Positions 48,578 through 60,875 of a stretch of DNA of 64,000 nucleotides are shown here, in pieces; position 1 is the first letter of the stretch; each line of letters begins with the position of its first letter. Below the pieces are notes generated by a model. The model did no database searches. It saw only the letters and a list, made by a program, of their open reading frames with translations, and was not told the DNA's origin. Source of the stretch: Sipunculus nudus (lineage: Eukaryota > Annelida > Sipuncula > Golfingiida > Sipunculidae); NCBI GenBank assembly GCA_026874595.1, contig CM049320.1, forward strand, positions 47,564,714 through 47,628,713, given 5' to 3'. A program made the translations under genes and the position numbers.

Positions 48578-48654
48578 CGGAGGTCTGCCAAGTCTCCAGT
48601 AGTGATCATGACACCAGATCCCAAAGAGTTTTATATGGGGAATTATTTGTATTT

Positions 48655-50960
48655 GTAAAAATTCCTAGTGACTTGCATAAACTGCCGGAACAAGGCCCCT
48701 GAAGGTTCAAACTCCATGGTGACATGCAGATACTGCCAGAACAAGGCCTCTGAAGGTTCAGGCTCTTGGTGACATACAGATACTGCCAGAACAAGGCCTC
48801 TGAAGGTTCAGGCTCTTGGTGACATGCAGATACTGCCAGAACAAGGCCTCTGAAGGTTCAGGCTCTTGGTGACATGCAGATACTGCCAGAAAAAGGCCTC
48901 TGAAGGTTCAGGCTCTTGGTGACATGCAGATACTGCCAAAACAAGGCCTCTGAAGGTTCAGGCTCTTGGTGACATGCAGATACTGCCAGAACAAGGCCTC
49001 TGAAGGTTCAGGCTCTTGGTGACATGCAGATACTGCCAGAACAAGGCCTCTGAAGGTTCAGGCTCTTGGTGACATGCAGATACTGCCAGAACAAGGCCTC
49101 TGAAGGTTCAGGCTCTTGGTGACATGCAGATACTGCCAGAACAAGGCCTCTGAAGGTTCAGGCTCTTGGTGACATGCAGATACTGCCAGAACAAGGCCTC
49201 TGAAGGTTCAGGCTCTTGGTGACATACAGATACTGCCAGAACAAGGCCTCTGAAGGTTCAGGATCTTGGTGACATACAGATACTGCCAGAACAAGGCCTC
49301 TGAAGGTTCATGCTCTTGGTGACATACAGATACTGCCAGAACAAGGCCTCTGAAGGTTCAGGCTCTTGGTGACATGCAGATACTGCCAGAACAAGACCTC
49401 TGAAGGTTCAGGCTCTTGGTGACATGCAGATACTGCCAGAACAAGGCCTCTGAAGGTTCAGGCTCTTGGTGACATGCAGATACTGCCAGAACAAGGCCTC
49501 TGAAGGTTCAGGCTCTTGGTGACATGCAGATACTGCCAGAACAAGGCCTCTGAAGGTTCAGGCTCTTGGTGACATGCAGATACTGCCAGAACAAGGCCTC
49601 TGAAGGTTCAGGCTCTTGGTGACATGCAGATACTGCCAGAACAAGGCCTCTGAAGGTTCAGGCTCTTGTTGACATGCAGATACTGCCAGAACAAGGCCTC
49701 TGAAGGTTCAGGCTCTTGGTGACATGCAGATACTGCCAGAACAAGGCCTCTGAAGGTTCAGGCTCTTGGTGACATGCAGATACTGCCAGAACAAGGCCTC
49801 TGAAGGTTCAGGCTCTTGGTGACATGCAGATACTGCCAGAACAAGGCCTCTGAAGGTTCAGGCTCTTGGTGACATGCAGATACTGCCAGAACAAGGCCTC
49901 TGAAGGTTCAGGCTCTTGGTGACATACAGATACTGCCAGAACAAGGCCTCTGAAGGTTCAGGCTCTTGGTGACATGCAGATACTGCCAGAACAAGGCCTC
50001 TGAAGGTTCAGGCTCTTGGTGACATGCAGATACTGCCAGAACAAGGCCTCTGAAGGTTCAGGCTCTTGGTGACATGCAGATACTGCCAGAACAAGGCCTC
50101 TGAAGGTTCAGTCTCTTTGTGACGAGCAGATACTGCCAGAGCAAGGCCTCTGAAGGTTCAGACTCTTGGTGACATACAGATACTGCCAGAACAAGGCCTC
50201 TGAAGGTTCAGACTCTTGGTGACATACAGATACTGCCAGAACAAGGCCTCTGAAGGTTCAGGCTCTTGGTGACATGCAGATACTGCCAGAACAAGGCCTC
50301 TGAAGGTTCAGGCTCTTGGTGACATGCAGATACTGCCAGAACAAGGCCTCTGAAGGTTCAGGCTCTTGGTGACATGCAGATACTGCCAGAACAAGGCCTC
50401 TGAAGGTTCAGGCTCTTGGTGACGAGCAGATACTGCCAGAACAAGGCCCCTGAATGTTCAGACTCTTTGTGATGAGCAGATACTGCCAGAACAAGGCCTC
50501 TGAAGGTTCAGGCTCTTGGTGATATGCAGATACTGCCACAGCAAGGCTTCTGAAGGTTCAGACTCTTGGTGACATACAGATACTGCCAAAACAAGGCCCC
50601 TGAATGTTCAGATTTTCAGTGACGTAGAGTGACTTGCAGAACAAGGCCCCTGAAGGTTATGACTGTTGGTAACATACAGGTACTGTCAGAATATGGTCCT
50701 TGAATTTTCAGTCTCTTGGCGACTCACTCATGATACCAAAAAGCCCCTGAATATTCAGACTCTTGGTGACATACAGATACAGCCAGAACAAGGCCACTGG
50801 ATTTTTGGACTCTAGGTGACTAACAGATATTGTCAGGGCAAGGCCCCTGGATATTCAGAATCTTGGTGATATACAGATACTGTTAGAACAGGCCCTGGAT
50901 ATTCAGACTCTTTGTGACATACAGATACTGCCAGGATAAGGCCCCTGAATTTTCAGACTC
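48655..50960. repeat. 50-bp minisatellite, about 45 copies, immediately 3' of ALG3
   Basis: The unit is GGTTCAGGCTCTTGGTGACA, TGCAGATACTGCCAGAACAA, GGCCTCTGAA. Copies from about 48730 to 50400 are nearly identical; those beyond 50580 decay steadily in sequence and spacing. It starts less than 100 bp after the likely poly(A) signal. Confidence 0.97.
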
Positions 50961-51114
50961 GAAGAACGATGAAAGCTTCTGGTTGTACACACGCAGGAAA
51001 GGGCAAGTGTTCTTCTATGCAGATAAAGATGATGGATCCTTATCCATATTCTTATCATACACAGGAAACAGCAAACACAGAGAAGTCGTCATATGTGGCG
51101 GACTACCAAGAAGT

Positions 51115-52018
51115 TTTTAGCTCAGCTTACTGAGTCATCTGAGTTATAGTGATCACTCTTTGTCCGTCATCCGTCCGTCTGTTTGTCTGTCCGGCCGTAA
51201 ACCAGGCACAAATCATAACCGCTAGACTTGGAATTTTCTAACTTGACATTCTGCAAGGTCCATGAAAAATATCCTCGGAAATCTGAAATAAAGTCTCTGT
51301 TACCCATATCCTCCGAGCAATGGGTCTCAGAAATACCCCACAGAATAACTGAAAATTTGATACAAAATCTCTAGTATCTGAACAACTAATGCATTGATCT
51401 CCATGATTCCTTACATGCATATTCATCATGGAGAGTTTCATCAGTTCTTGCAGACTGGTGGTGAAACCTGATTTTTTTTCGAGTTTTTACGCATTTGCTC
51501 TATTTTTGAGGCCTTTAAAGATGCGATATTCTGTTAAAAGAGCACAAATTTGTAACCATTGGTCCTGGAATCTTCTTACTTGACATCCAGGGAGGTCCAT
51601 GAAAAGTCTCTTTGGAAACCTGAAATTAAGTCTCTGTTACCCATATTCTCAGAGCTATAAGGCCCAGCATAATTGAAAATTTGATACCAAAGAATGGCAC
51701 AGATCATAACCATTGGACCCAGAATACTCTAACTTGACATCTTGAGAGTTCTCCCCAGAAACATGAAATTGGGTCACTGTGACCTTTATTCTCAGAGTTT
51801 CATGGTTTGTTTGAGCATCCAAAAAATAATGCAAAGTACACACAAATTGCCAGATTCCTTAGGAAAGGCTGGATGGATTGTCATCAGATTTGGTGTGCTT
51901 ATGGGTCTTGATAAAATTATCAACATTACAAACCACATAATCTTAATTATTTGCCTGTGCAAGGACATATATTGTCAACATGTCATTCGGCTGAGGCTCA
52001 TGACCCATGGGTCACTTG
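51115..52018. mobile_element. Element A, copy 6 (short-core), complete
   Basis: It starts TTTTTAGCTCAGCTTACTGA with the hairpin partner GTCATCTGAGTTATA, then the CCGTCCGTCTGT run. The core has two to three short-core units with 'gtctctgttacccatat'. It ends CGGCTGAGGCTCATGACCC ATGGGTCACTTGTT. About 0.9 kb. Confidence 0.85.
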
Positions 52019-53039
52019 TTGATGTTAGACACGAGTTCAAACAGCCAAGATAAAAGGAGAATAAGGACAAAGCTAAAGGTAGATGTAGTAGTCTTTATCA
52101 TACAGTGGAGTAACTAATATATTTTACATTATTTTGTCGCATATACGTGCTAGGACTGTGTCTGTTTACAGAATGCGAGCCTCTTATACTAGACTGGAGC
52201 TGGATCGGGCCCAGGGCCTTCAAGAACAAGTCCCTGACATAATTTAGCAAATCATTTTTATCCCCTCTTCATTTTAAAGTACATGCAATCTTGTGAAAAT
52301 CGTATCCTATTTTAAGTCTTTTAAGTGTATTGGAGTCCATATTGGGTGTCATGTTGGATATTTTAGCTTACCGGATAAAGGGTTTCATAGAATTCTTCCT
52401 TTGTGTCTGGTGTGGCAGGAATATTGGGCATACATACACGCTGACACGCTGGGTAACCGGGCCATCGGTGGTGGAGAGTCAGAAGACATTCTGTGCCACT
52501 GCTTCCCGGTTCTGACATATTCGGTAGGCTGTTCTTCACTGCAAAACCTAAACCGTGTTCTCATGGCTCGTCAGAGCTCTTCCTTTGTCAGAATAATGTG
52601 TAGTTATTCCCCTCCAGTGTGCCTGAGTCCGCTAGTCGAGTTATTTGAAGGGTTTCAACGTCCACGCTCAGTCTCTTTTAACTTCCTCATTTATGACATG
52701 TTACCTGGTGTACCTGGCGCTGACGTGCTTAAGATTTTCTAAAAGGCCTGTCAGCATTGTCAGGGTGCTCTAAGTGCCCAGTTTTAGGCTTGTGTGTTTG
52801 TTGTTGTGTACGCATGTTGACTTGTGTTAAAATCTTATTTTGACCTAATCCTCAATCATTCAGCTAGGATTGCGGACTATGGAAGGACGGCACCTTACAG
52901 ATTGGGGTTTGCCCAGCTTGAGTTGGGTTTTAGCTGTCCAGCTAGTTATGAGAATCTCTCATCCACTGGAGCAAACCCTGACACTATACAAGTCGAGAAG
53001 TACCTTGTGACCGGTAACTGTTGATCCCCGTGTTTCGTA
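52019..53039. other. Unassigned sequence with some open frames
   Basis: Less AT-rich than the surroundings. The longest plus-strand frame (52293-52742, 149 codons) has no motif that I recognise. Being directly upstream of a LINE endonuclease remnant, the last part may be 5' sequence of that element. Confidence 0.4.
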
Positions 53040-54115
53040 TACTCCAAAAGCGATGCTGGAGTGTCTTCTCAAGGAAGATGCAATGTTGTGTCGGTTATTG
53101 GATCACACTACACTAGGAACGTCCCCAATAAGCAGCATGACTCATGGCCGTCCGCGGGGGTCAGTTATGCCTGGGCATAATAACGAGAATGGACAGCGAC
53201 TACCTGAGATGTGCACCATGTACAACTTGTGCATTGCCAGCTCCAACTTCCAGACCAAGCCCTAACACACGGTCCCCTGGAGACACCAACGTTCAAATCT
53301 TTGGCAGCAATTGTATCTTATGATAGTCAGGCCTGCTGCCTTTAAGAGAATTTTCCATACGCGCTCATTCCACAGTGCAGACTTTGTCACTCCTTGGTGA
53401 GATAAGACTGAAACACAAAAAAGTTCCATCACACCAAAAAAGAAGGAACCCCTCGTATAAATGTCAGTATGATGTCTCAGCAGGATCTTATGGAGAGATT
53501 TGCAGATACAATGTATTTTTTGGAAAGACCTTTGATCCCAACACTGTAGAGACTCGGCCACAGATAAGTGGGAATCACTGCGGGACACCTTGCATCCTGC
53601 TGTATTGGCTACCTTTTCCGTCATCGGAGCCAAGCCAGCGGCCTGTATAGAGTACAAGCACCTACCAGTGACAAGAACCTGCAAATTCTCAGGACTGCCA
53701 TGAGAAAAGTTCAGCAGACAGCCAGACGCTGTGCCAGTGAGGTGGACTGAGCTTAGGGTAAACATCCCGGAAACTGCCATTACAGGAAACATCCGGGGAA
53801 TAGCATCAAGACCTGTACCCTAAAGAGAACACCAGTCCTCTTCTGCCCTTTGCGTTTTTGAATGCCTGCCAGCAATGGATAGATGAGCTAGATGAAGAAC
53901 CCACTGCAGTGGAGCTAAATAAAGCCATCGATACATTAACCTTGGAGAAAGGCACAAGCAGTAATTGGACCCCCCCCCCCCCCCCCCCCCCGGATAAAGC
54001 ACTGCACGTCCAATCTGCTGCATCCTTTGCATCAAGTCTTCTGCCAGGTGCTGATGGGAATGATCTGTGCATGCGGGACGTCACGAGTATCACCCGCTAC
54101 GAAGAGGACAACTTT
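53040..54115 (+). pseudogene. LINE endonuclease to RT-start remnant
   Basis: Plus-strand pieces in changing frames follow the order of an EN-RT non-LTR element common in invertebrates. NNENGQRLPEMCTMYNLCIA (about 53180-53240) is the endonuclease C-terminal part, then a decayed HSAD block (about 53360). EIRLKHKKV and DKWESLRDTLHPAVLATF (about 53560-53620) are from the linker, then NLQILRTAMRKVQQTARRCA (about 53680-53740). VELNKAIDTL (about 53910), before the RT fingers, is interrupted by a poly-C tract where a GKAPG-type motif would be expected. Many frameshifts make it inactive. It stops near 54115, before the RT palm. Confidence 0.85.
53970..53991. repeat. Poly-C tract inside the LINE remnant
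   Basis: About 22 consecutive C replace the expected motif of the LINE frame; possible expansion or assembly artefact. Confidence 0.9.
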
Positions 54116-55403
54116 TTTTAAAGCCAAAGATTTTTTGGTTTTCTTATAAGTCTGATTATGTCAAACAAACTGGGCCAGCTGACTATTATGAAATTGAATA
54201 CGCTCATCGAACAGCTAGGTATTCCTTGACTGACTCTGTTGAGCCTGTAGCCTGCGCTTGCTTACAAAGTCGGTGCATGATACAGTTGCATATTGGCTGA
54301 TTCATTTTAGGTAGAACCTTGCAGTTCAAAAGTTTATATTGCGTTTAGTTTTTGACTGAATATATCCCCATGCCATCTTTGGGCACTTCTCTTTATCATT
54401 GAGACCCCGTGAGGTAAACTTGTTTATATGCTTTGTTCAAAATCAACCACGAGTGTGTGGTCACCTTGTTTATTCTCCAGTCCATTTCGGACTGTGAAAT
54501 ATAATTCACACCGTATTTTAAACAGTTACTGTTGCTGGCAGGTCAGAGTTGAAAGAGTCCATGATAGTAATGATAGGTACCAGGCTATATGTGGTCTTGT
54601 TTAAGAGTTCGTAACATAGTAGTTCCCTCGGCGAGCAGTAATTGGAGAAGTAGCATTGTACTTAATACTCACAGTAAATAACGGGCCATATTCCGCTCCC
54701 ATGTTGTTCCCGTTTCATTGACCTTTTAGCTATGATTTGGTCTGCAGCGAAGCATGTTCACCCCATGAACCAAGTACATTGGTGTTTTTTCAGTGCTAAG
54801 ACTGTGATACAAAAAATGCCTCTCGGCCCATCAGCGCAATGCACATAGACCAGTGTGCCGCCAGTAATTAAACGAAATGGAACAATACTGGCTGTGGCAC
54901 TTGTGTATTGGGTTCGTGAGACATAAACACCAGGCATGACTACTCTTTAAACACGGCTTTATTCTTTCAGCTCCAGAATACAGGAGACTACTTTTCTGGC
55001 TGTATGAAATGGAATGATTACTTGGGAGCAATTGTTGCCATTTAGTGACTGATTGGACACTAGATCAAACAGGCACGTGACAGGTGGTTTCCTCTAAACC
55101 CTCAAAAATGAAATGCAAATTAATGAAAAAAGTTGTTGTTCATTAAAGATCCTCCAGGCGACAGTACACCTGCGGAGCTGGTGTGTTTCCTCTGGATATT
55201 GTGCAACGGTATTCTTGTAGGTGTTGTGAAGGTATGACGCTGCCAGTCTGACATACCAAGATCCAGAAAGTAAAGGTACTTGACATAACCATATGCAGTG
55301 CTAAGATTGAATTTTTTAAAAACTTGTACAAACTTAGAAAAACGTATCGAATTGTCTGATAACAGCATGAAAATGTATTCTTCAATGTCAAATTCCACAA
55401 CGG

Positions 55404-55467
<64 letters not shown>

Positions 55468-55600
55468 CTGACAAAAACGGCGTTTTACTGATTACTCAAG
55501 ATGGCGGCAACCCCATGCCATACATATCACGTAACTTGGTCTATCATGTGAGGTCCTGATGATTCCATCGTCAGGTATCTAGGTCGGACACGATTTTAAT
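54116..55600. other. Unassigned sequence with a (TA)n tract
   Basis: No recognisable coding. A minus-strand frame of 92 codons (55120-55398) and an overlapping one of 85 match nothing that I know. A (TA)n tract lies at 55408-55466. Confidence 0.45.
55408..55466. repeat. (TA)n microsatellite
   Basis: Pure TA dinucleotide. Confidence 0.95.
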
Positions 55601-55639
55601 GATCTGATGTGGTTTAGAGATTATGTTAGACTACTTGTG

Positions 55640-57040
55640 TTTTCGATTCGGACGTTTCCCACTTTTAATTTTGGTTGTTCAGCTGAGCTCTTACTGTATC
55701 TTTTCGGTCTCAGCTAGCGTTTTGCGATATAAGATGCCATGTCCTTAATGTGTGTACTTCCCGTATCAGCTTATTTGTAAGGCTTCAGTTTTATGGCAAT
55801 TTGACATATCTGTTCAGCATTAAATGAGCTGGAGGTACTTGAGCAAGTGCATGTGGCATCACCCTATAATTCCTTTGAGCGTTTTGCTTCAGCGACGGTT
55901 TTGTTTCTTGCAGGTTTGGTTTAAGCCCGTTCTTTGGCACTTGCTTTGCTTTGTGGTTTATTCAACGAAATCCGATTGTGTTTAATTTAAAGAGACTTCA
56001 GGTATGTTTCGAATTCACTAGAAGTGAATTGAAGTCCATTTTCAGAAATGACGGTAATCCCCATCATGTGAACAAGTCTTCGAGAATGTTTACTGCTGGT
56101 TCATTTTGGCAAAGTAACTTGCGCTAGGTTCCAGACTTGTGGTAAACTGGATAAAAACAGGTAACCTTTTAATTAGTGTAGCTCTGTAGTATGTATTGGT
56201 TCTTGAATGTTCATAATGACCCGGTGTTCGAATCTAGTGGCAAGACTTTAAAACCAACAAACTCAATTTCACCAATAGAAAGTTATTCTTTGTTGACAGT
56301 CAACACCCAAACGAATGTCTCCAGAATTCCTGCGAATCAAGACGAGATTTGAGATCCAGGGAGAGAAGTCCATTCTTTCAATAACGTTTTACTCTTTTAA
56401 TATTTTACCGTTTGAGTTCTTTGACACCTCATCCCTTAGTGACAGTGGCAAATGACGTAATTTCTGTGACACAAGTGCTACGTTAGGATCTACCCACCAA
56501 GAGTGAGCAAACGTGGTCACTTTGCTAAATCCAGTGAAGAGCTCAGGGTATTTGCAAGCTACATCAACAGTGTTAACCCCTATTTTTTCTGGTAATTCGA
56601 ACCCTAGATTGTTAAATAAGTCAGTTCGATAAGACATCTTCCTTTGTTATATAAAATTTGTATTCTAGCGGAAACTGATCTCCAAACTTGACATGCAAGG
56701 CTACTACACCAAAAAACTTTTTTTTTGGAGTGTTTTGCAGAAGGTGAACTCGTTTATGATTGAAAACTTTGAACCAATATCTATTTTGAGGATCAGTTGT
56801 ACTCCATGAAGTGTTAATGTGCTTGATTTTTTAAGCAGTCGGCCTACAATTTGTAACCTCCAATGCTGGAATTTCAATTTGATTTACATGACCAATGCTA
56901 CGACACAATTTCTCAAAGTGGTTTAGTTTATGACATTTTCGGCATTCTTTACCTTTAGCTGGGCGCTCGTTTGCTAAATGTATTTTGAGTGTTTGAACCA
57001 CGATTTCTACATGATATTTTCATCATGATATTTATCTACA
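55640..57040 (-). pseudogene. Internally deleted Ty3/Gypsy retrotransposon: zinc knuckle, protease, RT start, integrase
   Basis: Minus-strand order from high to low coordinates. CRKCHKLNHFEKLC (about 56903-56950) is a CCHC zinc knuckle, and ILKIDIGSKFSIIN (about 56775-56815) is the protease region with DIG for DTG. YPELFTGFSKVTTF and PLSLRDEV (about 56430-56560) lead into the RT, then SPWISNLVLI and GDIRLGVD (about 56300-56360). Next come integrase-like pieces, GLPSFLKMDF (about 56050) and NYRVMPHALAQVPPAHLMLN (about 55830-55890). RT palm, RNase H and the integrase N-terminus are absent, so the copy is deleted internally as well as frameshifted. No LTR was seen. Confidence 0.78.
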
Positions 57041-57105
57041 TGATAAAAAAAAATCAATCATGAAGGGTATGAAGGGAAGACAGCACACCATAGCCACATT
57101 TTCCA

Positions 57106-58080
57106 ATGATGCAGTATGGTCTGACGGTCTCCGCATCAACGTTATTGGATTCCAACTGCCACATAAACTGGTTGGAATCATTCCTGACAGATAGATCCCC
57201 TATGGATAATCTTAAAGGTACGAAATCTGAGGGGATTACGCTTGAAGCTGGGACTCCCCGGGGGTCATTGCTGAGCCCTTTACTCTTTATCATGTATGTC
57301 AACGACCTTCCGAAGACAACAAATGATCAGTGTTTCACAATACGCTAACCACATAGCCGTCTGGGCCACTGGTTCCAACGTTTGCTGTTCACGCAACTGG
57401 TGCAACACCTTGAGAATCAAACTAATTCCAACCAAAACACAAACAGATTTTTTTTTTTAAAAGAGCCTAGAAACCAAAATATCTTGAATCCTTAAAATTT
57501 TTAGATGAAAATTTAAAAGATTCTAACTCTGCAAAATGCTTAGGTGTAATTTTTGACAAATAAAAGCCACTTTGCGCCCTCACATAGTGCATATCAGTCG
57601 ACGAATGTGGAGTAGGATTAATGCTCTAAAGGCTGGCTGCTATAAGAAGGACGGAACTAAACTTGAGACACCTACACACCTATAGATATTATAAACAATG
57701 GATCCGCCTTGTAGAAATATACGGATCCTTAGCTTATTTTGGTGCAGGTAAGACACCTATATAAACTAGAAGTTCAACAAAACAGGCCCTCGAAGCAGCC
57801 GAAAGAGTTATTAGGTTCACTAACACATCAGAAATAAGAGCACAAATACATCGACTTTTAAAGACTACATGATAGAACAATCCGTTGACACTTACTACAG
57901 GAGAAAACACATAAACACAATACAAATCTTAAGAAATGAGCACAAGCATACAATAGCTAAAAATATATTTGTTTCTCCTCCAGACATAATCCCACCAAAA
58001 CTATGTATGAAGAAAGAGACTAAGATCACACCCACTAAGGGAACAGCAGCCTTGTTAAGTCAGCTGGATGTTACCTAGTA
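57106..58080 (+). pseudogene. Jockey-like LINE reverse transcriptase C-terminal remnant
   Basis: WLESFLTDR is followed by GTPRGSLLSPLLFIMYVNDL (about 57250-57310), the RT motif with GxPQGSxLSPLLF. Then comes SQYANHIAVWA (about 57335-57365), where the catalytic YADD has become YANH. Later pieces, AKCLGVIFDK (about 57535) and YGSLAYFGAGK (about 57725), fit the thumb and tail, followed by QALEAAERVIRFTN and PPDIIPPKL (57980-58010). Stops and frameshifts are present; the changed catalytic pair alone would inactivate it. Confidence 0.85.
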
Positions 58081-58811
58081 TTCTCCTAATCTTTGGGCCA
58101 TATAGTGAATAGATAATATTTTAGCATTCACTTGGATATGATTTATTATCAAATTTATCGTTTCTGAAGGAGCGCCTAGGGCGGGGTCCCTGACTTCCTC
58201 AACAACCGCGCTCGAGCGCGGTCGTTTCCTCCTTTAATATTAGCCTCTAGCTAAAATTGGCAGTTATCTAGCGAGGTGTACACAAGTTCTCTGTGTTTCA
58301 TATTTTGCCCAATAACAAAACAGTATCAGTAAATACTGGCAGAGCAAAACTATAGCCAATACCAATTTCTAAAAATATGTAAATATAAACAGAAGCTAAA
58401 TCTACATTTTTAAAGTGGTTGTTTGAAAAAAACCCTGATAATCTTATATCACAACCTGATGTGATATTTTAGCTCCGCTAACATCCTAACAGACAGACGC
58501 AAAGTCTAACAGACAGACCAAGAAACGGGAAGGTCATTGGAAACCCGAAATGCAATCACGATGACCAAACTGTACAAGGTCATTGGCCAAATATTCTGCA
58601 GTGAGTCATAAAATTAAAATATTGTCCCTCCTCAACACATATAGAACTATGATATCAGTATGAAAACATGAACAAAATGTGACCTGTGTTCTTCCAGTTA
58701 TGAAGCAAACTTTTGCAATATTTGACAATTACATATGCTTGCATACATTATATAATATCTGTTACAAAATATATCTTAGGAATTAATGCAACCCTTATTG
58801 CCAATTTTATA
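58081..58811. other. Unassigned sequence
   Basis: It includes a short palindrome-like CCGCGCTCGAGCGCGGTCG at about 58206. Nothing else is supported. Confidence 0.45.
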
Positions 58812-60210
58812 GTCATATTGTGGTCTTGTGATTTGTATGTGCACATTTTATAGTCATATTGTGGTCTTGTGATTTGTATGTGCACATATTGTGGTCTTGT
58901 GATTTGTATGTGCACATTTTATGGTCATATTGTGGTCTGTGATTTGTATGTGCACATTTTATAGTCATATTGTGGTCTGTGATTTGTATGTGCACATTTT
59001 ATAGTCATATTGTGGTCTTGTGATTTGTATGTGCACATATTGTGGTCTTGTGATTTGTATGTGCACATATTGTGGTCTGTGATTTATATGTGCACATATT
59101 GTGGTCTGTGATTTATATGTGCACATATTGTGGTCTGTGATTTGTATGTGCACATATTGTGGTCTGTGATTTGTATGTGCACATATTGTGGTCTTGTGAT
59201 TTGTATGTGCACATATTGTGGTCTGTGATTTGTATGTGCACATATTGTGGTCTGTGATTTGTATGTGCACATATTGTGGTCTTGTGATTTGTATGTGCAC
59301 ATATTGTGGTCTGTGATTTATATGTGCACATATTGTGGTCTGTGATTTGTATGTGCACATATTGTGGTCTGTGATTTGTATGTGCACATATTGTGGTCTT
59401 GTGATTTGTATGTGCACATATTGTGGTCTGTGATTTATATGTGCACATATTGTGGTCTGTGATTTGTATGTGCACATATTGTGGTCTGTGATTTGTATGT
59501 GCACATATTGTGGTCTGTGATTTGTATGTGCACATATTGTGGTCTTGTGATTTGTATGTGCACATATTGTGGTCTGTGATTTATATGTGCACATATTGTG
59601 GTCTTGTGATTTGTATGTGCACATATTGTGGTCTGTGATTTGTATGTGCACATATTGTGGTCTGTGATTTGTATGTGCACATATTGTGGTCTGTGATTTG
59701 TATGTGCACATATTGTGGTCTTGTGATTTGTATGTGCACATATTGTGGTCTGTGATTTGTATGTGCACATATTGTGGTCTGTGATTTGTATGTACACATA
59801 TTGTGGTCTGTGATTTGTATGTGCACATATTGTGGTCTGTGATTTGTATGTGCACATATTGTGGTCTTGTGATTTGTATGTGCACATATTGTGGTCTGTG
59901 ATTTATATGTGCACATATTGTGGTCTGTGATTTGTATGTGCACATATTGTGGTCTGTGATTTGTATGTGCACATATTGTGGTCTTGTGATTTGTATGTGC
60001 ACATATTGTGGTCTGTGATTTGTATGTGCACATATTGTGGTCTTGTGATTTGTATGTGCACATATTGTGGTCTGTGATTTGTATGTGCACATATTGTGGT
60101 CTGTGATTTGTATGTGCACATATTGTGGTCTGTGATTTGTATGTGCACATATTGTGGTCTGTGATTTGTATGTGCACATATTGTGGTCTTGTGATTTGTA
60201 TGTGCACATA
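58812..60210. repeat. 29/30-bp minisatellite, about 47 copies
   Basis: The unit is TATTGTGGTCTGTGATTTGT plus ATGTGCACA (29 bp), or the same with GTCTTGTG (30 bp). The two lengths and a TTTATATG variant are arranged in a repeating order: two identical 150-codon minus-strand frames start 322 bp apart (59113-59565 and 59435-59887), suggesting a higher-order unit of 11 repeats. The first units (58812-59010) carry an extra TTTTATAGTCA. The 414-codon minus-strand frame is a by-product of stop-free units. Confidence 0.95.
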
Positions 60211-60349
60211 AGCTGTTGGGAGCACCACCTGAGATGACATACTTTATGTTAGTCAAATCTGCTTCTTAAATGCAATTCCGAAAATTTAACACTTTTTTGT
60301 TTAATTCTGTTACATTTATTTCTATTCCTATAAAAATAGTATAAATATT

Positions 60350-60380
60350 TGTATCCGCCAAAAGAATGTTTTGCTAATAT
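60350..60380. mobile_element. Element B, left-end fragment
   Basis: TTGTATCCGCCAAAAGAATG and TTTTGCTAAT resemble the left hairpin of the 11012 and 21901 elements; the sequence beyond is unrelated (LINE). Confidence 0.55.
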
Positions 60381-60690
60381 GATAAAACCAACAATTAAAC
60401 ATTTAATTGTCAATTTACCAGTTCATTCATCATTTCATTAAGTATTCCACTTGAACCGACTTGACTAGTTGAACAGCATTCAGTCTCCTCTATTATATTA
60501 TGTTCATTGTTATTTTTTTTTTCCAATTTGCTGAACATTCTAGAATAGAATTGTGTGTCTACACTATTCGGTCCATACACGTTAATCAAGAATAATCTGA
60601 CATTATCTAGAGTAATATCTAATATTTTTAATCATCCCTCATTATCCTTAAATGTATTGTGTATTTCATTTAACTATTTAACAACTAACT
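60380..60690 (-). pseudogene. L1-like LINE endonuclease fragment
   Basis: On the minus strand LKILDITLDNVRLFLINVYG followed by PNSVDTQFYSRMFSKLEK (about 60510-60640) matches the L1-type APE endonuclease block with the conserved VYGPN. Upstream of this the frame carries stops. It may come from the same family as the RT remnant at 33460-34165, since both look L1-like and are on the minus strand. Confidence 0.8.
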
Positions 60691-60875
60691 AATGGTTTAC
60701 TATGAGTAATTGTTTCTCATAAAAAGGGAATTAAGTAAATATGAATGGAGATGCATTATTTACAAAATGTTGTCTTCCCAGAGCTACAAATTTTGCTGTG
60801 TCATTTCATTGTCACTATCATATATAGACTATATCATATAGAGTTTGCAAAGTGTTAATATAATACTCCCAGGGT

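Noticed and set aside
55120-55400. Two overlapping minus-strand frames of 92 and 85 codons
   Set aside because: No recognisable motif, no support for either frame; could be chance.
58965-60256. Minus-strand open frames up to 414 codons with a repeated CTYKSQ/AHTNH pattern
   Set aside because: By-product of a 29/30-bp array with no stop; several overlapping frames are equally open.
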